44,614 nucleotides of DNA from contig CAZRUM010000003.1 of the NCBI GenBank assembly GCA_964603435.1, positions 1 to 44,614 on the forward strand. Direction: 5' to 3'. This DNA comes from CAZRUM01 sp964603435 (GTDB lineage: Bacteria; Patescibacteriota; Patescibacteriia; Magasanikbacterales; UBA922). The notes below the pieces were generated by a model. The model did no database searches, was not told the origin of the DNA, and was given only the letters and a program-made list of their open reading frames with translations. Below are positions 10,604 through 17,935 of the stretch, in pieces; position 1 is the first letter of the stretch, and every line of letters begins with the position of its first letter. The translations under genes and the position numbers were made by a program.

Positions 10604-11458
10604 TTATTTTTGTACTTTCGTATTTTTAGTGTTTAGTATATCTGTTATTTCTTTCCACTGCTCTACTAACAACTCCTCTGCTCTAATTTTTTCATTCCCT
10701 GTTACAGTATTTAATATATGTTTAATTTGCTCAGCTTCAATTTTTAAACCCACTGCCAAATTCCGCCATAACTGTTTACGCTTATTAGCAAACCCTACTC
10801 TTACTACTTCGAAAAACTCTTTATCTGTAAAGGTGGTTGAGTGGTTAGGTGGTCGAGTGGTGATGTGCAAAACCGCACTATCTACCTTTGGGCTCGGCCA
10901 AAAATTTCCTTTAGAAACTTTGGCTATTTTTTTAGACTGCCCATAGTATTGAACTGACACTGCCAGCATACTCATATCTCCTGGCTTGGCTACAATACGA
11001 TCAGCCACTTCTCTTTGCACCATGACAGTAATGGACTCTGGTTTATTTTCTAATTCAAGCAGTGTTCTTAAAATATTGGAAGTAATTTGATATGGTAGAT
11101 TTGCTACCACCTTATAACCTTTAAATTTTTTACTTTCTTCTTCTATCTTGTTTAAAACATTTCCCCAAATTACTTCTAAATTTTCTGAAGAATTTTCTTG
11201 CCAATATTTTTCTAATTTTTTTTCAATTTCAAAAGCTAAAACTTTTTTAACTTTTTCTGTAAGTGCAAAAGTAAGTACACCAAAACCAGGTCCAATTTCT
11301 ACTACAATATCAGACTTTTTTAAATCAGCTGCCTCTAGCATTTTCTTTACAGGTGAATCAGTAATCAAATAATTCTGCCCATATTTTTTGGACGGACTTA
11401 AATTATACTTTTTGCAAAGTTCTTGAAGGTAAGTTGGACGAAATAAATCTTTGTACAT
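10604..11458 (-). CDS. rsmA: 16S rRNA (adenine-N6,N6) dimethyltransferase
   Basis: RsmA/KsgA dimethylates two adjacent adenines in helix 45 of 16S rRNA using S-adenosylmethionine, late in 30S assembly. The family marks are all visible: KKYGQNYL near the N-terminus, the SAM-binding loop VEIGPGFGVLT, the acidic strand AFEIEK and the catalytic NLPYQIT. The start at 11458 (MYKDLFRPTYLQEL) gives 284 residues and matches where homologs begin; an upstream in-frame ATG at 11479 lies inside the inverted-repeat arm of the adjacent cassette and is less likely. Around residues 200-209 the frame runs through a dispersed GGTGG-type DNA repeat, giving the odd segment TRPPNHSTTF. The gene upstream is a four-helix-bundle cassette. 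Confidence 0.93.
   Translation of the reverse strand: MYKDLFRPTYLQELCKKYNLSPSKKYGQNYLITDSPVKKMLEAADLKKSDIVVEIGPGFGVLTFALTEKVKKVLAFEIEKKLEKYWQENSSENLEVIWGNVLNKIEEESKKFKGYKVVANLPYQITSNILRTLLELENKPESITVMVQREVADRIVAKPGDMSMLAVSVQYYGQSKKIAKVSKGNFWPSPKVDSAVLHITTRPPNHSTTFTDKEFFEVVRVGFANKRKQLWRNLAVGLKIEAEQIKHILNTVTGNEKIRAEELLVEQWKEITDILNTKNTKVQK
10832..10860 (-). repeat. GGTGGTTAGGTGG-family repeat inside rsmA
   Basis: About 29 bases of the dispersed GGTGG-type repeat lie in the rsmA frame, with the C-rich strand as the coding strand. 21 consecutive bases (10833-10853) are identical to bases within the DUF3048 gene near 37050, but are read there in another frame. This marks it as a DNA element and not a protein motif. 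Confidence 0.75.
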
Positions 11459-11478
11459 AGAAATACATAGAGATAACA

Positions 11479-11940
11479 TAGAGATAAAATTGAGATAATA
11501 ACTTATCTTTTATCTTTTTGCCTATGCCAATCGTTTATCTGATTATTAATTTTAATTTTAAGTTGTTCATATCTTTTTTCTAGCTCTAACCATTTTTCTT
11601 TTTTTACATACTTTTGACTATAAGCTATCCAGAGATGACTTTGGGTTTCTTCTACTTCACCACGTACAATATAGAATACTCTAATTTTATCTTTGAAATG
11701 AAATCTACCATGTGCTTCGGCAGTATTAGCTACTATAGAATTGGATGATCTTCTAGTTTGGCTTATTAAAGAAAACTTTTCTTCTTCTGGATAATTTTTG
11801 GTAATATTATAGACTTCCTTTACCAGTTCAAATCCTTCTTGCCAAATATCAGTCTGATAAAATTTTTTATATTTTATTTTTTCACCCTCCATAAATTATC
11901 TCTATTTATCTCACGAGCAAAGCGAGTGTATCTCAATTTA
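11479..11940. repeat. Inverted repeat bracketing four-helix cassette A
   Basis: AAATTGAGATA at 11487-11497 is repeated in inverse at 11929-11939. A second word, ATAGAGATAA, occurs at 11470-11487 and inverted near 11896-11911. The arms lie just outside the four-helix gene, so a transcript crossing it could fold its two ends together. Between the gene and the outer right arm there is another short palindrome, CACGAGCAAAGCGAGTG. Confidence 0.65.
11503..11892 (-). CDS. Four-helix-bundle protein (S23/Avd-like), cassette A
   Basis: This 129-residue protein belongs to the four-helix-bundle family first seen as the S23 ORF in 23S rRNA intervening sequences and related to the Avd accessory protein of diversity-generating retroelements. 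Recognisable parts are the start (YQTDIWQEGFELVKEVY), the central signature ISQTRRSSNSIVANTAEAHGR, and long charged helices to the end. An ATG at 11892 follows a GGAGGG-type Shine-Dalgarno. The protein is basic; members may bind RNA, but the biochemical role outside DGRs is not established. It lies between the DUF4015 gene and rsmA, in the same direction, bracketed by inverted repeats. It is one of four such genes in the window. Confidence 0.88.
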   Translation of the reverse strand: MEGEKIKYKKFYQTDIWQEGFELVKEVYNITKNYPEEEKFSLISQTRRSSNSIVANTAEAHGRFHFKDKIRVFYIVRGEVEETQSHLWIAYSQKYVKKEKWLELEKRYEQLKIKINNQINDWHRQKDKR

Positions 11941-11980
11941 TTAAAATGTTTTTTAGCACAAACACCACGCTCCACTCTCT

Positions 11981-13135
11981 TTACTCCGCAGACAACAACC
12001 CCGCACTCGTATATCGATTCGCTGCATTCCATAACAACCACCCACCATCACTGTATTTTTCTACCATATCAATTTGTTGACGAATTTTTACTCCATCAGA
12101 ATACACTGCACCGATATCAAATGCTTGCAACCAAGGACGAACTTTAGCACGCTTACCTTCAAAAGTTGGCATACCTTTTTTCATACCATTTTCAATAATG
12201 ATTCCTGGAATCTCTGCTGGATTTTCTACCCCAAAAGAATTTCTTGAGTAATGTGACGGATACATCATAGGGCAAATATAATCAGTCGAGTCCACTGCAT
12301 CTACCATGCGCTGACCAATGTGCAAATCACCAGTACGCTCCATAACATAACCAAACATATCCAATGAAATCCAAGCTCTCTCTTTGTCTAGTTGTTCACT
12401 CAAATGGGCATAAAACCGTTGCATTACTTCATACCTAGGTTCATCGCCAGTATTGTAAACTACCAGACTCATATTGCCGTCAGATGGAAACCTGACATAA
12501 TCAAAATTGATTTCATCAAAACCAAATCTAATCGCCTCTTTAGCAATTGCCACGTTATAATTCCACACCTCACTTCGAGTTGGATCTACCCAAGCCAGCC
12601 CTTTATTATCTCGCCATATTCCACCATTTTTAGACTTTATAGACCACTCTGGTTTTCTTTCTGCCAAAACAGGATCTTGAAAAACAGTTTGACGTGCAAT
12701 TACATAAATATCATTATCATGAAATTTTTGTATAATACTTTTTACATCACCCAAACGATTCGTCTCTGTTTTAAATTCATTTACCCAAAGTAAATTGCTA
12801 TCATACATTACATATCCAGAATAATCTTTGATATCAATAACGACAGCGTTTAATTCTGTCTTATTAATTAAATCAATGATACGATCAGTAGTCTTGTTAC
12901 TAGAAGCTGAATAGGCTGTCAGATAAAGACCTTTTACCTCTCGTTTGTTGGGTTTTTGTCTTTTTATTTTCAAATCTACTTCAAGATTTTTCTTTGGTGT
13001 AATATTATTAGCTTCAAAGAATAAATTTTCTTCAGTCTGCAAAGTATCAGACCAACCCCAACCCACCAACAAAAAAGCTACTAGGCCTATCCCTATAGCT
13101 AATATAAAATATAATTTTGGATGTTTGTGATTCAT
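11981..13135 (-). CDS. DUF4015 putative glycoside hydrolase, membrane-anchored
   Basis: A 384-residue protein with an N-terminal membrane segment at about residues 9-27 (LYFILAIGIGLVAFLLVGWGW) followed by an extracytoplasmic domain. From KGLYLTAYSAS to the end it matches the DUF4015 family, predicted TIM-barrel glycoside hydrolases. Visible family marks are VVIDIKDYSG, AWVDPTRSEVWNY, the likely catalytic strand EINFDYVRFPSDG, LDMFGYV and CPMMYPSHYS. The family is assigned to glycosidases from fold; substrates are not known. The ATG at 13135 is one base after the stop of tsaC, so the two form one operon. A role in cell-wall or surface glycan processing is inference. Confidence 0.85.
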   Translation of the reverse strand: MNHKHPKLYFILAIGIGLVAFLLVGWGWSDTLQTEENLFFEANNITPKKNLEVDLKIKRQKPNKREVKGLYLTAYSASSNKTTDRIIDLINKTELNAVVIDIKDYSGYVMYDSNLLWVNEFKTETNRLGDVKSIIQKFHDNDIYVIARQTVFQDPVLAERKPEWSIKSKNGGIWRDNKGLAWVDPTRSEVWNYNVAIAKEAIRFGFDEINFDYVRFPSDGNMSLVVYNTGDEPRYEVMQRFYAHLSEQLDKERAWISLDMFGYVMERTGDLHIGQRMVDAVDSTDYICPMMYPSHYSRNSFGVENPAEIPGIIIENGMKKGMPTFEGKRAKVRPWLQAFDIGAVYSDGVKIRQQIDMVEKYSDGGWLLWNAANRYTSAGLLSAE

Positions 13136-13136
13136 A

Positions 13137-13742
13137 TTATTCTACTATTAATTCACCTTGTCTCAATACCTCTACCATACCATTAGACACTTTCACTATT
13201 GTAGATGGGGCATGCTGAGACAATTGCCCAACGTCAATAATAATATCTGGCTGAAATTCCTGTCCTTCAAACATATGCAAAACACTTTCTATATCATAAG
13301 CACTCTTTTGTCTCGTAATATTAGCTGAAGTCGAAACTAAAGGATGACCTAGTTTTTCGGAAATTTCTTTGGCCAAGGGGTAATCAGTAATACGAAAAGC
13401 CACTGTATTATCTTCTCCCACGACTCCTTTTGCCAAGGTACAGTTTTCACGTGCTTCGCTAACAACAGTTAGAGAACCGGGCCAATATTTATCTGCCAAT
13501 TCCTGTATTTTTTTCCCCCAGGGTACATACTCAACCATCATATCTATATCACCAGCTACTACTAAAACAGGCTTATCTGCCTGGCGTTTTTTTATTGCAA
13601 AAATTTTATTTACCGCTTCTTGATTTGTAGCATCACAACCTAAGCCGTAAACAGTCTCGGTAGGATAAACTATCACTTTGCCTTGTTGCAAAGCTTCTAC
13701 AATTTTATCAACGTCTAAATTTTCTTTTTTGACAACCTCCAT
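13137..13742 (-). CDS. tsaC: Threonylcarbamoyl-AMP synthase (YrdC/Sua5 family)
   Basis: Makes threonylcarbamoyl-AMP from threonine, bicarbonate and ATP, the first step of the universal t6A37 modification of ANN-decoding tRNAs. The 201-residue length is typical of the short TsaC form without the Sua5 extension. Diagnostic segments: the early VIVYPTETVYGLGCDA, then IKKRQADKPVLV, YWPGSLTVV, VAFRITDYP and PLVSTSANI, with PSTIVKV near the end. It is tightly coupled to the downstream DUF4015 gene, and the gap upstream holds four-helix cassette B. Confidence 0.93.
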   Translation of the reverse strand: MEVVKKENLDVDKIVEALQQGKVIVYPTETVYGLGCDATNQEAVNKIFAIKKRQADKPVLVVAGDIDMMVEYVPWGKKIQELADKYWPGSLTVVSEARENCTLAKGVVGEDNTVAFRITDYPLAKEISEKLGHPLVSTSANITRQKSAYDIESVLHMFEGQEFQPDIIIDVGQLSQHAPSTIVKVSNGMVEVLRQGELIVE

Positions 13743-13750
13743 ACGATTTA

Positions 13751-14162
13751 AGATTTAAGACTTATGACATAAGACTCATTGACATTTTATAAGACCATTC
13801 AACATCCTACCAATTTTTCTAGCCTTATTGGTCAATTCTTCTGCCTGTTTCAAATTAATATATTTTAAATGTAAAGTTAATATAAAATAATATTTAGTCT
13901 CTTCAAGTGAGGTATCAGACATTGTATAAAAATGTTTTCTATCTTTTGATGTTTTTCTTTTTGTTCCTTCTACAATATTAGCTACGATTGAGACCGATGA
14001 TCTTCTCACTTGAGACACTAAACCATACAACTCGTGTTTAGGAAAATCCTCTGTAATCTTATAAACCTCCAAAACTAATTTATGTGCCTCAAACCACACA
14101 TCTAATTTTCTCCATTTTTCTAATGTTTCCATAGCCCTCCCTATATCTTAAGTCTTATGTCC
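13751..14162. repeat. Inverted repeat bracketing four-helix cassette B
   Basis: GACATAAGACT at 13766-13776 is matched in inverse at 14151-14161. Neighbouring words are permuted copies of the same vocabulary (TTTAAGATTTAAGACTTATG on the left, ATCTTAAGTCTTATG on the right). The arms touch or overlap both ends of the four-helix gene. Confidence 0.65.
13776..14132 (-). CDS. Four-helix-bundle protein (S23/Avd-like), cassette B
   Basis: A 118-residue family member. The N-terminal WRKLDVWFEAHKLVLEVYKIT and the central signature LVSQVRRSSVSIVANIVEGTKR are the clearest S23-type marks, followed by SDTSLEETKYYF and a C-terminal helix ending NGLIKCQ. A GGGAGGG-type Shine-Dalgarno precedes the ATG at 14132. 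It sits between prfB and tsaC, in the same direction. It is recognisably related to copy A but much diverged from it, so this is not a recent duplication. Function is unknown; RNA binding is a possibility from the family, not from this sequence. Confidence 0.88.
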   Translation of the reverse strand: METLEKWRKLDVWFEAHKLVLEVYKITEDFPKHELYGLVSQVRRSSVSIVANIVEGTKRKTSKDRKHFYTMSDTSLEETKYYFILTLHLKYINLKQAEELTNKARKIGRMLNGLIKCQ

Positions 14163-15265
14163 TATACCTCTTTTAACCAACGTAAATAACTTTCAACAAA
14201 AGGTTCAACGTCCCCATCAAGCACTGCTTTATCATCTGTAGTTTCATATTTACTACGCAAATCTTTTACCATATGGTATGGATGCAGGACATAACTACGA
14301 ATTTGATTCCCCCACTCTGGACTCTTGTATTCACCGCGAAGTTTTAATCTTTCTTCTTCATCTTTTTCTTCCTGAAGTTTTTGTAATCTTGATTGTAAAA
14401 CCTTCATGGCCACTTTTTTATTTTGCAATTGTGATTTTTCATTTTGAATAGCAACTGTGATATTGGTTGGGAGATGAACTATACGCACAGCTGAGTAAGT
14501 GGTGTTTACAGACTGACCACCATGACCACCAGCCATAAAGGTATCAATACGTAAATCATTCTCATCAATTTTTACGTCACCTTCATCTTCCATTTCTGGA
14601 ATTACTTCGACAAGTGCAAAAGAAGTATGGCGCATTTTTTCTGCATCAAAAGGTGAAATACGCACCAAACGATGTGTACCATGTTCGGATTGCAAATAAC
14701 CATAAGCAAACTGCCCCTCTACACGAAAGGTAGTTGATTTTATCCCAGCTTCATTTCCCTTGGCTTCGTCAAGAATTGTCACTTTCCAATCTTTTTTCTC
14801 AGCATAGCGTAAATACATACGAAGTAACATCTCTGCCCAGTCTTGAGCTTCTGTTCCACCACTACCAGCATGAATAGAAACAATGGCATTTTTTTCATCA
14901 TGTTTGCCATCCAATAAAGTATTGAACTCTAACTTGTCTACTTTTTTAATAAGCTCTTCATAATCATTTTCAATTTCTTCACGCATATTTACTTCTCTGT
15001 CTTCTTCGTCTAGTTTTGCGACTTCCAGCAATTCTTGTGATTCTTTATCAAGCATTTGCCAACTCTCAAATTCTTCTTTTAGAAAACCAAGGCGCTTACT
15101 CTTTTTGGTCGCTTTCTCTTGATCATTCCAAAAATCTGGAGCATTCATAACACTTTCTAATTCTTGAACTTCCTTCTGTTTTTCTTCCAATCTCAACATC
15201 ACTCGCAAGTTAGCCAGTTTTTCACGAAGTTCTCCTAAATTTTTCACCAAATCATGCATTTCCAT
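14162..15265 (-). CDS. prfB: Peptide chain release factor 2
   Basis: RF2 recognises UAA and UGA stop codons and triggers peptide release. Seen here: the SPF tripeptide anticodon (RISPFDAEKMRHTSF), the catalytic GGQ loop (MAGGHGGQSVNTTYSAV), and the coiled N-terminal domain. The start MEMHDLV at 15265 is chosen because an upstream in-frame ATG at 15301 lies inside a terminator hairpin. The result is 367 residues in one unbroken frame: the programmed +1 frameshift with in-frame UGA that regulates RF2 in many bacteria is absent. A functional RF2 argues that UGA is a real stop in this organism. Confidence 0.95.
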   Translation of the reverse strand: MEMHDLVKNLGELREKLANLRVMLRLEEKQKEVQELESVMNAPDFWNDQEKATKKSKRLGFLKEEFESWQMLDKESQELLEVAKLDEEDREVNMREEIENDYEELIKKVDKLEFNTLLDGKHDEKNAIVSIHAGSGGTEAQDWAEMLLRMYLRYAEKKDWKVTILDEAKGNEAGIKSTTFRVEGQFAYGYLQSEHGTHRLVRISPFDAEKMRHTSFALVEVIPEMEDEGDVKIDENDLRIDTFMAGGHGGQSVNTTYSAVRIVHLPTNITVAIQNEKSQLQNKKVAMKVLQSRLQKLQEEKDEEERLKLRGEYKSPEWGNQIRSYVLHPYHMVKDLRSKYETTDDKAVLDGDVEPFVESYLRWLKEV

Positions 15266-15287
15266 ATCTCTTATAATACAAAACTCT

Positions 15288-15312
15288 CGAGCTTTTAGCA
15301 ACCGAGAGTTTT
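15288..15312 (-). terminator. Hairpin terminator between the DUF4870 gene and prfB
   Basis: On the minus strand AAAACTCTCG is complemented by CGAGAGTTTT about 11 bases later. It ends the transcript of the DUF4870 gene and overlaps the sequence just ahead of the prfB start. The T-run is short (four). Confidence 0.55.
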
Positions 15313-15326
15313 ATTTTTTAAAAAAT

Positions 15327-15692
15327 TCACAACCCCAAACTCTTTGCATACTGACCAATCCAGGGTAGTTCTTTCATATTACCCTGTAAAGCATTTACTA
15401 AACCAACTATCATAAGTATAAGGCAAGCAATATTCCCCAATAAACCTACCAGCCAACCCAAGATTGGAATCATCATGACTGCGCCAAATACCACCCAAGC
15501 AATCAGTAAGACCAAGCCCTGTTTACCATGAAACTGCGCGTACTGACTATCCTTTTTTAATAAAAGTGGTACTAAACATAAAATACCAAGATAACTAATA
15601 GCAGCAATTACTTTATTTTCTTCTACATCATTTGGACTAGTTGATTGTTGTGAGGGTTGTTGAGATTGTACTGGAGGCATTTGTTGATCCAT
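15327..15692 (-). CDS. DUF4870-type small membrane protein
   Basis: A 121-residue protein. The first 25 residues are Gln/Pro/Ser-rich and disordered (MDQQMPPVQSQQPSQQSTSP). Then NKVIAAISYLGILCLVPLL, QYAQFHGKQGLVLLIAWVVF and two further hydrophobic segments follow, ending in LPWIGQYAKSLGL. This pattern, with the polar QFHxKQGLVL loop, is characteristic of the DUF4870/Tic20-like membrane family. Its function is unknown; three or four transmembrane helices are predicted by eye. It lies downstream of the large RNA region, with a TATAAT at 15720-15725 that could serve as its own promoter. Confidence 0.8.
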   Translation of the reverse strand: MDQQMPPVQSQQPSQQSTSPNDVEENKVIAAISYLGILCLVPLLLKKDSQYAQFHGKQGLVLLIAWVVFGAVMMIPILGWLVGLLGNIACLILMIVGLVNALQGNMKELPWIGQYAKSLGL

Positions 15693-15996
15693 ATTTTTAA
15701 TTTTAAGGATTACTTATACATTATATAATGAATAAAGGAAAAATGAAACAAAAAACCCTGCATTATTACACAATTCCATAGTGGCATATTGAACAAATGT
15801 GGGATAACAAATAATCATTTAAGATATATTTACTACCATGTGAGCCTAAGCCCAACTACCAACAATTGCCTCGCTCACCATAGAGCTGTTACTATCTGCA
15901 GGGTTTCTGACTCCGAAATAAATCGGAGGGAGGTATAACTACTCATAACTGGTATGACTTAAAAATTACGGCTAAGATAGTTTATCTCCTCCAAGA

Positions 15997-16278
15997 GGCT
16001 TTTTTAATCCGCCGCGGTATCTATCAGATCCCCTTCCATTCGATCCGAATCTCCGTCTCAGATTGCTTCAACAAATATTTTCAGTACTTGTTTTGCATCC
16101 CCTTCAGTTTGACCTGCCCTGGCAATTTTTGCCAGAACCATCCCTCGACAAACTCCTTTACTTTCATACAGCGAAAGATATTACTATCTAACTTCTCTGT
16201 GAAGCAAAGATGTGTCTGAAGTCAATGGGTCAACCGTTTACGAAGGTGCTGTTGACGGTTCACGGGATTAAAAAAGCC
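15997..16278. repeat. Perfect 14-bp inverted repeat closing an insert in the RNA
   Basis: GGCTTTTTTAATCC at 15997-16010 is the exact reverse complement of 16265-16278. It encloses 254 bases with their own hairpins and a small ORF. The layout (long stem, extra domain, small ORF inside a structured RNA) resembles an intervening sequence in rRNA. Confidence 0.75.
16058..16141 (-). CDS. Small ORF inside the RNA insert (27 aa)
   Basis: ATG at 16141 is preceded by AAAGGAG 10 bases upstream, a good Shine-Dalgarno, and the frame gives MVLAKIARAGQTEGDAKQVL followed by KIFVEAI. The helix pattern loosely recalls the first helices of HU-type DNA-binding proteins (ending DAkxxLxxFxxAI), but 27 residues is too short to assign. 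It lies inside the 254-base insert closed by the 14-bp stem. It may be a real small protein, a relic, or chance. Confidence 0.35.
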   Translation of the reverse strand: MVLAKIARAGQTEGDAKQVLKIFVEAI

Positions 16279-16521
16279 CAAAGTAGGAGACAAGCTCAAT
16301 ATGCCGTACATATATGATCTCGTGATGCCTGTCAGTAACACGAAATCGATGTCGAACACTATGTGCCTGCCACCAACTCTAGGCTTTTACCCTACCACCA
16401 AATGGAAGTAGTGTAGTGAGTTGAGGGACTTCCTCTATATAAATTTTGAATTCCCTCTTTTGTTCTTGTCTCTACCAACCTAAAGTCGGTATTTTGTCCT
16501 TTTATATTCCACGACAAGGGT

Positions 16522-16550
16522 ATTATGTCATCCAGAGCACCATCTGTCAA
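16522..16550 (-). promoter_or_regulatory. Sigma70-type promoter of the large RNA
   Basis: On the minus strand: perfect TTGACA (16550-16545), 17-base spacer, CATAAT (16527-16522). The expected start is near 16515. No translatable gene follows for about 820 bases, which supports a non-coding transcript. Confidence 0.75.
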
Positions 16551-16565
16551 GCTGGGGATAAAAAT

Positions 16566-16590
16566 AAATTTAGCTAAGCTTAGCTAAATT
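16566..16590 (-). terminator. Palindromic terminator-like hairpin after the O-antigen-ligase gene
   Basis: A perfect 24-base palindrome (16567-16590) of TTTAGCTAAGCTTAGCTAAA type is followed on the minus strand by TATTTTTAT. It lies about 30 bases after the stop codon and just ahead of the RNA promoter. Confidence 0.55.
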
Positions 16591-16618
16591 ATATATAAAA
16601 GGTGGACTTCCTGTGGAG

Positions 16619-17935
16619 CTACTGTGTATTATATTTGGACAAAACGCCCCAATACAGCCCCGAGAGCATTAGACCTACATAGGAGGTATAAAGATAATGA
16701 TCGAAACACATCAGCAAGCAGTAAACAACAAGCAACAAAATTGATAACAACAAATATTTTCTTATAAAAGAAAAGTTTAAAATAATAAAAGAAACAAAAA
16801 CACAAACAATCAAAATAATGCCCACAATACCCAGCTCAGAAAATAACAACAAACCAACATTGTGCACCGGCTGATATTGCCAACCTGGTAAATTTGGATT
16901 TTGTTCATACAATGCCAAAGTATAATTTCCTGCTCCCACACCTAGCCACATATTATTTTTAAAAATATCAATTGATTCCCCTACTTGATTTTTCCTCTCT
17001 GTGATTGATTCTATTTCATTGGCTGAAGTACCAGAAACACGCACTGCCAAAACTGGAATTAAAATTAAAATTAAAATAATTATCGGTAATATAGTAAGGC
17101 TAGCTTTATAAAAAAAATGTTTCAAAACCAATTTTTTTTCTGACAAATAATAAATAATTAAAACTACAGGTAAAGCCAGCAAAGCTGAACGACTGAAAGT
17201 AAAAAATAAAGTAGTAAGTAGTAAACAATAAGTGAAAAACAAAATAATTTTAAATTTTTTGTCTCTGACTTTCAAACTAAATAATGATAAAAATAATATA
17301 ACTATAACTAAATAGCCTCCAAAAATATTTGGATGATTTAGAGATCCATAAGCACGAAGCAACCTGCCCAAACCCGTACCAGATACAATCGAGGCTCCAG
17401 CCAAACTAGAATCATAACCAGCCAAACCTAACCATTTACAAGCCAGGCTACTTTGCCAGACAAATTGAAATATTCCCAACAAAACTGGCAAAATAGAACC
17501 TAAAATCAACCAACGAGCCATAGATTTAAAATCAAGCGGACCCAAAAATAAAATAAAAAATAATAAAAAGCCTTCCATAATACGCAGACCATGTTGCCAA
17601 GCCAGCTGACTATCCAGTGCCCACACAGATGACAATAAAACATAAATTGTAAATAATAAAATAGAAAAAACAAAAATCCTATCTCGAGAAATTTGAAATT
17701 TTAAATCTCTAAACTTTGCTTTCTTTTTCTGCCAAAACCAACCTAGAAACACTAAGACAATTGACCATAATAAAATTTCTGTTGCATAAAAACCAAGCGT
17801 CCCCCATTGTAATTTGTAACCATGAGTACTCACCTCTCTGTATATCCAAATAGTTTGCCAAGGCAATAAAAACAAGAAGGCCTTAATTAAAAAATTAAGT
17901 ATTTGTTCCAAATGAATTTCTTTTTTATACCACAT
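16619..17935 (-). CDS. O-antigen ligase/polymerase-like membrane protein
   Basis: A 438-residue polytopic membrane protein with about ten hydrophobic segments. The segment GLGRLLRAYGSLNHPNIFGGYL followed by membrane helices, the charged extracytoplasmic loop around residues 300-345 (SITERKNQVGESIDIFKNNMWLGVGAGNY), and PVHNVGLLLFSELGIVG are typical of the Wzy_C/WaaL family. Such proteins polymerise or transfer lipid-linked oligosaccharides at the outer face of the membrane. The substrate cannot be read from sequence. Its start overlaps the end of the nucleotidyltransferase gene by 11 bases, so the two are translated from one message. Confidence 0.82.
   Translation of the reverse strand: MWYKKEIHLEQILNFLIKAFLFLLPWQTIWIYREVSTHGYKLQWGTLGFYATEILLWSIVLVFLGWFWQKKKAKFRDLKFQISRDRIFVFSILLFTIYVLLSSVWALDSQLAWQHGLRIMEGFLLFFILFLGPLDFKSMARWLILGSILPVLLGIFQFVWQSSLACKWLGLAGYDSSLAGASIVSGTGLGRLLRAYGSLNHPNIFGGYLVIVILFLSLFSLKVRDKKFKIILFFTYCLLLTTLFFTFSRSALLALPVVLIIYYLSEKKLVLKHFFYKASLTILPIIILILILIPVLAVRVSGTSANEIESITERKNQVGESIDIFKNNMWLGVGAGNYTLALYEQNPNLPGWQYQPVHNVGLLLFSELGIVGIILIVCVFVSFIILNFSFIRKYLLLSILLLVVYCLLMCFDHYLYTSYVGLMLSGLYWGVLSKYNTQ

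Larger units (their letters stand above)
15750..16515 (-). ncRNA. Candidate large structured non-coding RNA, unclassified
   Basis: No long ORF exists between the O-antigen-ligase-like gene and the DUF4870 gene. On the minus strand a consensus promoter (16550-16522) is followed by about 765 bases ending in a perfect 10-bp stem (AAACCCTGCA at 15906-15897 with TGCAGGGTTT at 15762-15753) that runs into six T. Within are strong hairpins: CTCCGA-TTTAT-TTCGGAG near 15920, ACCGAC-TTTA-GGTTGGT near 16480, and a 14-bp stem closing a 254-nt insert. Base composition is richer in GC than the flanks. I could not match it to RNase P RNA, tmRNA, 6S or SRP RNA. A GAGGAAGTCC near 16434 recalls RNase P conserved region I but lacks its partner. 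Confidence 0.5.

Noticed and set aside
14162..15301. Programmed frameshift in prfB
   Set aside because: The frame from 15265 is complete and uninterrupted. Sequence further upstream is a terminator hairpin, not RF2 coding sequence.
16004..16025. T-box antiterminator (GATACCGCGG)
   Set aside because: The short match to the T-box core lacks the specifier stem and is not followed by an aminoacyl-tRNA or amino-acid gene; the downstream gene is a DUF4870 protein.
15750..16515. RNase P RNA, tmRNA, 6S or SRP RNA as identity of the RNA region
   Set aside because: GAGGAAGTCC (near 16434) and CAGAAACCCTGC (near 15906) recall RNase P conserved regions, but they cannot pair to form P4. No T-loop and tag frame as in tmRNA, and no SRP core (GGAAGC loop), were found.
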